The notes under the pieces: generated by a model
What the model was told of the DNA's origin: nothing
Seen by the model: the letters and a program-made list of their open reading frames with translations, nothing else
Databases searched by the model: none
Part shown: positions 42,641 to 53,700 of the stretch, piece after piece
How positions within the stretch are numbered: the first letter of the stretch is position 1
Layout: the number at the start of each line of letters is the position of its first letter
Position numbers and translations under genes: made by a program
Origin: Mesaphorura yosii
Taxonomy: Eukaryota; Arthropoda; Collembola; Poduromorpha; Tullbergiidae
Direction: 5' to 3'
DNA length: 64,000 bases
Assembly (NCBI GenBank): GCA_009869945.1
Contig: WIXG01000008.1
Span: forward strand, 62,001-126,000

Positions 42641-43642
42641 ATGGCGTAAGTCTCGAAAGAGTGCATTTAAAGTCCACAAGCATGAGTATGCCTGTGCCCA
42701 GTGCAAATCTCAACTGTACTTCAAAATTTCAATCAGGAACTGTAATAGACCAGCCTCAGTTCCAGCTCGTGTCCACCGACCAAGTGCGCCAATTAAGATT
42801 TACAAAGCGCCTCTAGCTTTGGCTCCCACTGTCGATGCACAGGACGCGCTGGTTGAGGCAGGTAACTTGCCAACGATCCTACAACACAATGAAAACATCT
42901 TTGAACGAACGGTATGTGCGTGCTTGTAACAGTGAGACCTAACTCGTCAGTGTCCGGATCCAAGCACGCTATTGGATTGGGGACCGTCGTACAGTACGCA
43001 GAGCCAGCCATTCCATGCGGCTACGGATTCGTGGTTCTCACTGCACTCGGATCAGTGCTCCTGGTGATATGGAAGGCTTTCAAGGTACACTTACAGCTAA
43101 TTTCATTACCTTTTGTACTAATTGAACACAATATTAATGATAAAATGATGGCAGGTTGGACAAGCACGCCAAGAATATAAGGTTCCCTACCCAGCTATGT
43201 ATTCGTTGGACAACGTTGCATTCAACTGCATTCAAAGGTGAGTTGTCTACGAATGTTTGCTCAATACGAATGGCACTTAATCGAATGACCTACCATACTG
43301 TTTATATTTATGAATGTTCATTTTCCAGAGCTCATCAAAATACTTTGGAAAATTATCCACAATTTTTAGCAATGCTTTTGATTGGAGGTCTTGAGATGCC
43401 ATACTTGTGTTCACTAGGTGGTATCATCTGGATATGTGGCCGAATTTCATATGCTCAAGGCTATTACACTGGTGATCCGCGCAAAAGGTGAGAATGAAAG
43501 TTTTGCAGTTTAAACTTGTGCAATGTTTTCAAATTTATATATTCATTGCTGAACCAGAGCTCGAGGAGCCTTTGGCATTGCTGGAACATGCATCATGGGA
43601 GTAGCATGCCTCAAGTTTGCACTGAAGCATCTCTTCAGTTAA
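42641..43642 (+). CDS. MGST3: microsomal glutathione S-transferase 3 (MAPEG)
   Basis: The six-exon model is 42641-42645, 42737-42911, 42995-43084, 43155-43237, 43329-43487 and 43558-43642, giving 198 residues. The MAPEG core is clear: [17 protein letters not shown], then [50 protein letters not shown] and a last helix. These match MGST3, a four-helix ER enzyme that conjugates or reduces lipid peroxides with glutathione. The core exons are certain. The first two exons are inferred because the core needs an upstream ATG; they fit in phase but add about 60 residues not found in other MGST3 proteins. An alternative start at 42914 reads straight into the core without splicing and adds about 30 residues. 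Confidence 0.82.
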
Positions 43643-43729
43643 GACCACAATGACGGCTAGGACTAGTTCCAGACTGAACTGGAGATGGAATCAAGGCTGG
43701 CCGATCAAAATTCAAAATTCTGCAATCAA

Positions 43730-43735
43730 TTTATT
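43730..43735 (-). terminator. poly(A) signal of the P450 gene
   Basis: AATAAA on the minus strand, about 96 bases beyond the P450 stop codon. Confidence 0.55.
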
Positions 43736-43830
43736 CTTAATTCCAAATTTCCTCCAACATCCTAACTAAGCAATTTACTGTTTCCTGAAGTAAAGAAATA
43801 CTATGTACGGTGAAGTCAGATAATGTTCCC

Positions 43831-46019
43831 TCAATCCCTTGCTTTGATATAAGCCGTGTAGGGCATTGGGGACGCTGAAAGTCCCAAGTGAGTTTCCGTG
43901 CTTGGTGGTCCTGTGGCTGGGTCCACATGGAACTCAAAGTTTTGAATCAAGTTTGAGAGTGCTAGAAAAATCGAGAGTGTTGCAATATTTTCGCAAGGAC
44001 AGCTTCTTTGTCCTGAGCCGAACGCAAGCAGTTTATCCTGATTTATGATCGCATCGTGGTTTGGAGTCAGAAACCGTTCCGGACGAAATTCGTGTGGGCT
44101 GTCCCAAAGCTTGCTGTCCATATTAGCACTGTACAGATTTGTGTAGATGATGGTGTTCTGTATTGTAGGACAGACCGAACCGTCAATCAAAGCCTGAAGT
44201 TATTCTGATGTCAATTTGACTTATTTACCGCTGGCAGGACGTAATTTCCAACTTGAGTTTTACACGACGTCTTTCTGGGATTCAGTGGAATTGTGCTCGC
44301 AATGCGGAGTGCTTCAAAGACAGCAGCTTCGGTGTACTTCATTCTATAACAAAATGTTTCGAAATGTCTCATTGTTCTAAATTGATGTGAAAACGTCAAG
44401 TTGTTCACTTCTTTATATCAGCAGCTGCAACAAGGCGGTCGAAACCCACAACCTTTTTGATTTCTTGACGGATTCGATTTTGAGTATCCTGATTTCTGAT
44501 CAAGTACACCATTGCAGTGGAAAGCACGTTTGACGAGGTCTCGGCACCAGCAAAGAATAGGTCATAAATGATCGACACCAAGTTCTCCACTGTAAGAGGA
44601 GAATTTACATTTCCGATGCCTTTAGGGTATACGTTCAGGAAGGCTTACGAGTAAAGATTTTCTCTCGAGTATTGAAAATCGAGATAACCGAACTCCGTCT
44701 TCGGCTGTTGGATAAATAAAATTCAGCTGGCCCGGCCGCAGCTGGGTTCGGCATTTTACCCATACCAGCTCCAGACTCAGTTTCGAAGGTGTCGATGCAG
44801 TTCAGAAATATTTCAATGAAATTGATCGGGTCAGTCTTGTAATTGCCTTTCTTCTTATACTTCTCAACAACATCCTGCGTAAAACTAATGGTTAAGGTGG
44901 ACTAATAGCGATTGGAATGGTCACAGTCCGTTTACCTCGAAGTAGTGCTGAATTGCTGTATTGGCTTCATGATATCTTGTAAATCCACTCCAGTTTGGTG
45001 CCAAGGTCTGTAAACTCGGGTACGAACCCAAAAGTCCGCCGCCAAACTTGCCAGTTTTTATCACATCATGGACGAGGTCAAGCAAGAGTTGGAATTTCGG
45101 TTCGCGGTATGAGAATCTTTCGCCTGTATGATAAAGCAACAAAGCAAGACAAGTTGAGAAAGGGGAAACATATGGCATGCAGGGAAGAGCAGAATGTACG
45201 AGTGAAGGGACACGGACTGGGCTCATACCGTTCACCAAACACCAAATCACGTTCACGAAGAGTGGGTTGAATATGCCAGTCATGTTCATTACTCCATTGC
45301 GTGCTTCGGCAACTCTTTCCTTAAAGACCTCCACAAACTCATTAAGTTCATCTTTAATGATCGTCTCAATTGTAAACATTTTGCCAAATCCAAAGTCACG
45401 CAGAGTGCGAAGAGTGTATTGGCGCGTGTCGTTCCAAAACCGTCCACCAGAGAATAGCAGACCTGTGAAATTCGGTATTGAAATTATCACAAGGCAATGA
45501 ATAGCAAAACTCAACAGTAATTTCAAGGCCATCATCTTAAGACCTAAATTTTTGCCATAAGTTCGATCGAAAATCCAGTCGTAGGATGTGCGTTCCAAAA
45601 TGTCGTCGTTTGTCTCAACTTCTTTGATGGTATCATAGCCATTTACCACAACTGTAAATAAAGAAAAAATGTTACATTAGGATAAATAGGTGGGTTGGTA
45701 GATCACTTTACCGAAAAAAACGGTCCCTGTTTGAATGCTGATGATATCTCCATAAATTCTTCGAAGTTTATTAAACGCCACAGCCGGTAATTTATGATCT
45801 GCCAACAGTACTTGAGGAATGCACCCAATTCCCGGAAATCGTAGCGGGCCTGACACATTGGACAAAAGTGACATGAATCCGTTTAAAATCTCCACCCGTG
45901 ACTCGAATTATGCGCGGCCAATGAAAAAGTTTACCCGGTGGAATTCGCCGTCTGTGCGAACTGATAACTTGGTACAACCAATACGCAAACACGGTCGCAA
46001 GTGCCACTGGAATAAGCAT
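43831..46019 (-). CDS. cytochrome P450, clan 2-like
   Basis: Nine exons on the minus strand (45935-46019, 45712-45849, 45544-45651, 45229-45462, 44936-45123, 44649-44874, 44409-44589, 44229-44343 and 43831-44157) encode 533 residues. An N-terminal membrane anchor (MLIPVALATVFAYWLYQV) is followed by the Pro-rich hinge IPPGPLRFPGIG. GRFWNDTRQYTLRTLRDFGF matches helix C of clan 2 enzymes. The I-helix has FFAGAETSS, the K-helix has EALR, and FRPERF follows. The heme loop is FGSGQRSCPCENIA. The thiolate Cys is present (codon 43999-44001), but the almost invariant Gly two residues later is Cys (codon 43993-43995). The intron between exons 3 and 4 is 81 bp and in frame, with an unusual GTCTTA donor. 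The substrate is unknown; clan 2 includes hormone and xenobiotic enzymes. Confidence 0.92.
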
Positions 46020-47795
46020 TTTGTGAATTTTCGATCTGTGCCGTGTTCAATGTCTGTGGCCTAATGTGGTAACCAATTGGGAAATATTTATCGACTGAGA
46101 GACTCGTGGAATGCATACTCTTCTCTTCAACCACGTAAGCTCGTTTGGCCAATTACCGACGTTTCGACATGCTGTCGACTGCTGTCGACTTATTTGGACT
46201 TCATAGCAAATAACCGATTGTTAACTTTAAACTTGATACAACTTCGCTATCTGATACACCTTCAAAGTCTTGCCGCTTGCAAATTATCATCATTACAGAA
46301 AAAATCATCATCTGTAAAAGGTATTCGGCCATTTCATGGTTTCATTTCACTACTTGGCCTATTTGTTCGTAATCCTTGCGTAATGAGGCTAGACAGACGT
46401 TCATGTCAGTTTCGAGCCATGAAATCCAGCAAGAACGTTCTGTCCTAAATTAGACTGCATTAGAGGGCGAAAATGTGTATTATAGGCTACTGCCATATGA
46501 ATTGTTCCCAGACAATTGTTTTCAAGCATTGTTCCCGGACAATTGCTTCCAAAAATTGTTTCCAAGAATTGTTCCCAAAACCGTGCTCAGACAATCGACT
46601 TCGAATTGATTGTGCTCGACTTCTCGCTGGAATCTTCAATTTTAGTATTATTTTGTAGACTACACTATGCATGCGTCCTTTAATGCTTCATTCTATTTCA
46701 GTCCTTAACTAAATGCAATTATCTCATAACATGAAGTTAATGCGCTTGTTCTATGTTTAGTTTCTTTCTGATACGCGCCATCTCTTCATCAGGTGAAACG
46801 CAAGAACATCAACACATAAGAGACTGCACTGCCTACACTGCTAAAACTAAAACTAGAGCTATAAGACGAATGTGTTCAAATACGTTGAGTATCTTCGTAA
46901 GGAGAGTTCGATGAATGCAAAAAATTGCAGTTCTACTACCACTGCTACCAGTAGGTGAATCATTTGTGTTGAAAAGGCTGCAGTGGCAGATGCAGGCTCT
47001 GGCCCATTCAATAAGAAATACCATACGATGTGAGAAATCCGTAGTTAAAATTACAAGGAAAGGAAGATCATTCGCATTCACACGGCTCACAACACGACGA
47101 AGCATTAGGTTGCATATTTCCATTGGTTTTGAATTCAGTCAAGTCAAATCAGCTAACACAACGACACAACGTTACATATTACGTTGGCAAAACTGCAACT
47201 AAAAGTTTTACGAACCTTTGCGAAGTTTTACGTCTACGTCGTCAGAAACAGATAAAGGAATTCGGTTTTCGGTGACGATTACGCAGTGTCATTTCAGGAA
47301 GTCAAATCAAAGTCAACCTTTATGTAAATAGTATTCATTCATTCTTTAGTTCTTGGTCCTCACATCTCAAGAGGTTACATTTAATTATCTTTTAATTGTA
47401 CCAAAACATTACTTTTTGATGTAGTGAGTACAGTTAATTTTAGACGTGTTGCTGCAGTTGCAGTGGCAGTATTGCTGCAGAATTTACATTGATCCAGTTC
47501 CAGTATCCAACCTCGATCCTAATCCTTCCTTCCTTAATTATTAATGAGAGAGGTTGCAGATACTTTCATAAGGATAGCCCAAGGTGAGTTACGAAAATAA
47601 CGAAAAATTTTTCTATCAGCCACGTGCTACTTTATCTTGACACTGACCACTGCCTCCGCTGGCAATTTCAGGCCCATCCTTTGATGCATCCGCATTGGTA
47701 CTAATAGTACAACTCAAATCATAAAGTCAATCAAGTAGGAATCACCCCGAGTCTGGGGAAATTTCAACATTAAAACCAAAAAGAAAAAGAAAATC
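46020..47795. other. spacer between P450 and UBR4
   Basis: This divergent spacer of about 1.8 kb holds both promoters. It contains a short tandem repeat near 46501 (listed separately). No gene is supported, and a few frames of 60-120 codons look random. Confidence 0.45.
46501..46578. repeat. short imperfect 27-bp tandem repeat
   Basis: Two nearly identical 27-base units (46501-46527 and 46528-46554) are followed by degraded part-units. Each unit begins ATTGTTCCC and contains ACAATTG, so the repeat is internally palindromic as well as tandem. Confidence 0.8.
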
Positions 47796-50700
47796 ATGGC
47801 AGCCAATTGTGGCCGCGGAAGTGGCAGTAATTCCACCAACAGCGCTCCTACAACTCCATCCACGACATCGGGGACAAGTCCTGTCAGCGAGTGGAATTCA
47901 TTAATTAAGCCGTTCGTTGCTTACACAGTTGGGACTTTGTCTGGAGCGGAGCTTACTACACTTCTTAAGACCATAATCGAGAGGTAAGTTGAAGTGATAA
48001 TAAACCTATTCGATATTGATCAGAAATAAATGTGATCAGTAATTGGCTTGATTTCTTTTGAAAAAATAAGTCTTAATTTTCCTGTGACTTCCAGTGAGGA
48101 TATTCTGAAAGATTCAGTCCCATCAAGTCACCCACACTCAATATTTTACGACGTTGTGACGGTGCTGTCAGCTCACATCTTGACGGCATCCGCAGCGAAC
48201 AGCCTTCGTAAGTAAAACAATAATCACTTTTGTCACTTAGGTTTGTGGGTAATATTACTCTGGCTGTTTTGAAATAGTACAACGGTCAAGTGTTGCAGCC
48301 GCTGTTCAAGCAGCTAAGATATTGGCGAAATCTTTGTTGGCTCGATTTCCAAATATTGTTCGAAGCACTCATCCGATTTTGAATGTCAAAATTTACATAA
48401 GCGCAATTCAGGTAAGTATTGAGTGTTCCGAGAGTATTTAGTAGTACATGAACAAATCATTATATATTTTTATTCTCATTTTGCAGGAATTCAGTTCCAG
48501 CAGACTTGTTATTACACAAGATGAAGTGGCGAACATGCTTGCACTTCTTAAAAACCAAGAATTGCCTACCAGCATTCAGTCTACGTCACCAAGTGAGTAC
48601 ACTTAGTCGAGTTTCAAAAATGTTAAGTTTTGATGCCTCCATGTTTCTTGTTAATTAATAACATCTCCTATAGGTAATTGGGATAAAGAAAGTGCTAACA
48701 GCGGAGCAAGTGGAAAAGACCGCCGTAGTCGCCTTGATCCTGCTGTGCTGCTGTACGAACAAGTGGCTCTACCAGTAATTAGTATCTCATCAGATATGCC
48801 TTTGAGTGTAAGATTTTGAAATTATTTATTGCCTTATATTCTTTCCGTTAGTTATCTTTTTTAAGACTGCTTTTGATAAAAATCGTTTGCATTCAACAGA
48901 AACTGCTGGCACAGGAAGTACTTCGAATGTTTCAGTCACTGAAAGCTAGTCAAAAGTTTGTGGGTAAGTGGAATTTAACAGAGTTTATTACTTCGTATTA
49001 AGAGTAGTGTTAACAGGAGGAAATAGGCCCGAATAATTTTAAGAAACATTCAATAGTGTTTTGGAAAGGAGGTTACTAGACTGGAACCAAGTTGTTAGCA
49101 CTGCAGTACGAGACCACAGTTGTCCCGTCCGTGCTGTGATATAAGGCAGGTCTGAAATGTCGGTTCCATTGAATCCAACTCTTCCTGCTCATTTCCGAAC
49201 AATGAAAACAAAGTTCTGGTTTTTTCTTCGCTTAACTTTATGCACGAAGTGTGTAGTACAGTTCTGCGTCGATTACTAAATTGCTATATATCCCAATAAT
49301 AGTATTTGAAATAATGACTTTCATTTTTTATTTTCAGAATTGTGTTTAGCTTTACCATACATCAAAACTCTTCATTCTGAGAAAATAAGTCTACAAGGAG
49401 AGGCCCTCCGAAGCTTCTATGCAAAATACATAAATAAAATTTCAAGGTAATGAAAATCTAAATACAAGGACTAATGATTTTTATAACCAAATGCTTAAGT
49501 TAAGTTGGCTTAAGGATAATAGATGAAAGTTGACTAACACTTGATCGCTTCTGTATTCCAGTCACGACCTTACCAGCATGGCCGAAGAACTTTCCTTCGT
49601 TTTTCGCCTGCTTGAAATGTCATTGTTTGCTCCACTGAACTCAACCGACGCACATCAGTTAGCCCAGTTAGGAATCGCGACAATCAATGCTGCGTTTTGC
49701 GCAATACAATACATGTACAACAGTCCATCAGTGCATGCTAGCTCCAATACAACGACTTCCTCATCATCTTCTAATTTACGCGATGGGGAACACCATTTGG
49801 GTGTAACCATTGTGGCACAAGCACTTTGGACCCAGAAGAGGATTTCCACAATCCTGAAGGAAGATTCTGGCCTTTCGCAAAATGTTCGTAGACTGTCTTC
49901 ACTAAGTATCAAGTTTTCTAATTTCTTGTCCTTCCATTAATAGGCTTGGCTCAACTACAGCTTTGCATTGTCAAAAATCTTAGTGCACAACCTTCATGCA
50001 TACATGCTTTCCGCTGGACAAAGTTGGCCATCAGATACAGCTCATAGACCCAGTTCGTCGGGGCCTTCTTTATCACTGATAGCCGTGCAGAGTACTTGGA
50101 ATGAATGCGTAAGCTCAGTCATACCTCTTAGGTCGAAAGAAGTTAGCCATTCTTTCGTTATTGATTCAAAGATATCTTTTCAGGTTATCGCCATGAGTTC
50201 CTTAACCGTGCTTTTGATTGAGGATTTTATAAAGCTGCATTGCAATGAAGCTCCAGACACAGCACAAAAGTTATTGACTTCAAACCTGTCTGCGTTTAGA
50301 ATTGAGTCCCAGTTATCAAATAGTGAGAGAATTAAGTTATGGCTTCAAAGTGATATTAATGAGTTCGAGTTTTGGATACAAGTTATGACTCTAACATACC
50401 GGAAAGCATGTCGCCTGAAAATGCTCAAGTACACAAAGCAAAAAGCTCATGAAGAGGCACTTTCTCAGCAGAACAAGTTAGCAGCTGAAGAAAGAAAGAA
50501 GAAGGAAGCCACCCAAGTGACAGCTCCAGCAAAAGACAACAAGTCCAAAGAGACACCCTCAACCAGCACAACGAACGCAGCAGGTCCCGTAGTTGAAACA
50601 AGTCATACAACAAATGAAGTCGATGTTGAAATTGAGGACGAAAACCATTCAGTTTCTGACTTGATGACGACTGAAGATGAGGAAGATCCGGACGACGACG

Positions 50701-53700
50701 ATGACAACGATGACGATGAAGACGACGAAATTGACATTGACGTCGGCCGAGGAGCTGAAGGTGAAGATGATGATGATAGGCGGTCAGAATTGAAAAACTT
50801 AGATGAAAACGATGATGAGCCAATACTGGGCAAATGGTTTGAGTCCGTGCTGTCTCCTCCGGAAACAACTGCAGTTGAGAGTGAAGGCGCCACTTCCGGC
50901 AAAGACGCCGGACTGAAGACTGCTGGTGAAATTGTAGGAGACTCCGAGATTGATGAAATAATTAAAGAAATTTTGTCTGACAGAAGCGCCCAAGGGGTAA
51001 GTGCCGGAATGTGAACTGCCAGTTTCGGTTTTAACCTAACTATTCTATTGTACTATTTGCAGTTTATTGAATCGGCATTGTCGGTGGTTTCCTTTCTGAC
51101 AAGACAAATCATTTCTAATGGAAATCCAGCCATCCAAACGTTCGTTAAGGAAAAGGTTAACGAAGCTGCAATGAGCCTCATTGCAATTGTATTAAGAGAC
51201 TTAGATCAAGAGAGAGCTAATACTGAGATCGGTAAGTAAAGATTAAAAAGTGGTTTGCTAAAGATTATGCTTTACATTTAAATATTTCTCTATTTGATGC
51301 AGGTGCAATTTCAACAGTCTTTGATGAAAGTTTGAATCGATTGTACATCGAATTTTCAGACGAACTGAGAAAAATTGTTCAAAACTTAACAGCCCAGAAA
51401 CTATTGTCACCAGCACTCGTGACGTCCTTCTTAGAACAACTTGGGATTGATATTGGTTCCTCTAGTGGCAGATGGCCCTTGGGTCTTTGTCCACGTTCGT
51501 TAGCGGTTTTGGTTCAACAGATTTTGCTTAAGCCCGACAAAGAAAATTACGTCGTCCATATTTTGAAGCGAGTCCTGGAGACATTGGCAAGTGATATCAG
51601 CAGCGCAAATAGTCCGCCTTCGAATTATGAAGACCTGCCGGTTGAACACGCCCAGACGCTTGTGTTTCTGTTTCACACATTATCTCTGATGCAGAAAAAG
51701 GCGATAATGATAGAAGCGTCGCATACGTTAGTAAAGGTAAGACGTTCGGGGAAAAATTATTCTTCATTCATGATTTCAACCTTCCTGTTTAATTTTAGGC
51801 GAGCTTGAGCTTAAATGGAGAACTTAAATTTCCTCACCAAGTAATGAGCCTGAGTCGCTTGCTGCTCCTCTTCGACTACTTGATACGGCAATTATACGAA
51901 CCTGGCCTTCGACTTGTGACGCAAGTGCAGTATAACTTGTTTGGTGAAACCACTCACTATTATCAGAAAACTGTCTCTCCAACCTCAAGTCAGTCAGGAA
52001 CATCAAAGTCATCTCAAGCAAGAGAATCTGTAAAATCGCAGCTTAAAGATGAAACAGATCCTAACAATTCACCGCCTAGTTCTAAGCCTTTACCTCCATC
52101 AAGATTATTTGAGGACTGCCCTCCCCTTTTGGTTGCGGCGGCATCATGCACTTTCAAGACGTCGGAGGAAACCCCACTGCCAAAATTTTACAACTTGCTG
52201 GGAATTGAGCCAAATTATCAGGAGAGTCCTAAACTAGATGGCCTTTCGTTGAACTTCTTGATGAATAAGAACGATGCTAACCACCGTGACAAGATGGAAT
52301 ACAAAGAAATAATTACATGCCTTCTAAGGCTGGCGAAACTCTCAATTTCTTCAGAAGTGCTGAAAAGTTGCCAGAATGGGATTCACTATTTGGAATATTT
52401 ATTAACAAGACTAGTCTATAGTCTTCCACCGCCATATGAACTTTTGGAAAGAATGTGGAATCGAAGTTTTGTTCCCGACTTTGCGAGCACGTTCTACAAC
52501 ATAATCTGGATTCCTAGACTTCAGAACAAAGTTTATGGTCCCTTCATCCGTGATACATTTTCAAAGCAAGGACTTGCATTGACCAATACGGACGACATTA
52601 TTGCCAAGACCTTGGATTGTTGCAACACAAGCGCATTTTCGTTCAAATTGCTGCAATCATTGAAAGAGTGGGTTGTCAGTCTCAGCTCCGGGCCTGGCAG
52701 CAAATGTCCAACCACGATCTATGCCATTGAAGCAACGCTTTGCTATCTCTCTGCGAATGTTGACACCCTCCTGAATTATGAAAGTGAAGTGGATCCCGCC
52801 TCGCGTGAGAAAGAACTCTTTCAACTCACTGAGATCATACTAGCTGAAACAATGAACGCATTAAGAAAGAGAATCTTGGACGACCTGAAACCTGAGGAAG
52901 GAGAACCAACAATGGATGTTGATCTGGAAACATCATTATTTCATGTCTCAAGCATCAGCTCGTCGTATTTGCTTAATAACTCCATTGCATCTTTGACGGA
53001 CGCTCATCTTGAGGCAAAGGTCCAAGTCGCATTTGAGAACATGAACGCAACGAGTGCCACGAATAACGAAGCATCAAGATCGTTTCCTCCCTTCTCAACA
53101 AATCAGTTCAATTCTGACATCCTTCCAAATGAGGCGTACATAATTGCAACTGTCAACGGACACATGAAGGAGGGTAACAACGGAGCAAACAGTTTCAAAA
53201 ACATTTTGGGTTCTGTGGTCAAGTTTATCCGAGCAATAATTACACCTTCAAACCCTAAAAGATCAAGAAACTTGAAAGAAAAACTAGAAGACTTGTTGTG
53301 CCCTCTGCTCTTGGATATGAGCGCCGAATATTTGGGAGACTTGATCAATCAAACCGGGGAAAGGGAATTTGGAAAAGTGGACACGATCCTCAATGGAAGA
53401 CTGTTGCAACTTGTTGTTGGAAAAGTTTTGCAAATCGTAACCGAGCCCAAACTTAAACTGTTCTTGAAGAAAGATCACGATGCGTTCACAGAAGAATTGC
53501 TTGATACACTTTACGTGTTAATTAAGCAGCGTGAGAAAGACACAGAAGGAAAAAGTTCGGTGATTCGTGACATCCTTTCGAAAACCGTGCTGAGGGAAAA
53601 CAATGGGAAACTTTTTCAAGATCTAACCCACCTTTTGGTTACTTCCAAGAACAACGACGTCATCAGGAGATGCTGCAATTTTCTTGGAATTGTACTTTCT

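Noticed and set aside
50130-50190. Possible 42-bp in-frame intron within UBR4 exon 9 (GTTAGCC to TTTTCAG)
   Set aside because: It is shorter than every other intron in the window and the frame is open through it, so it was kept as coding; RNA reads would settle it.
50425-50902. Minus-strand Ser-rich and Leu-rich frames opposite UBR4
   Set aside because: They are shadows of the UBR4 acidic stretch (repeated GAY/GAR codons) on the other strand.
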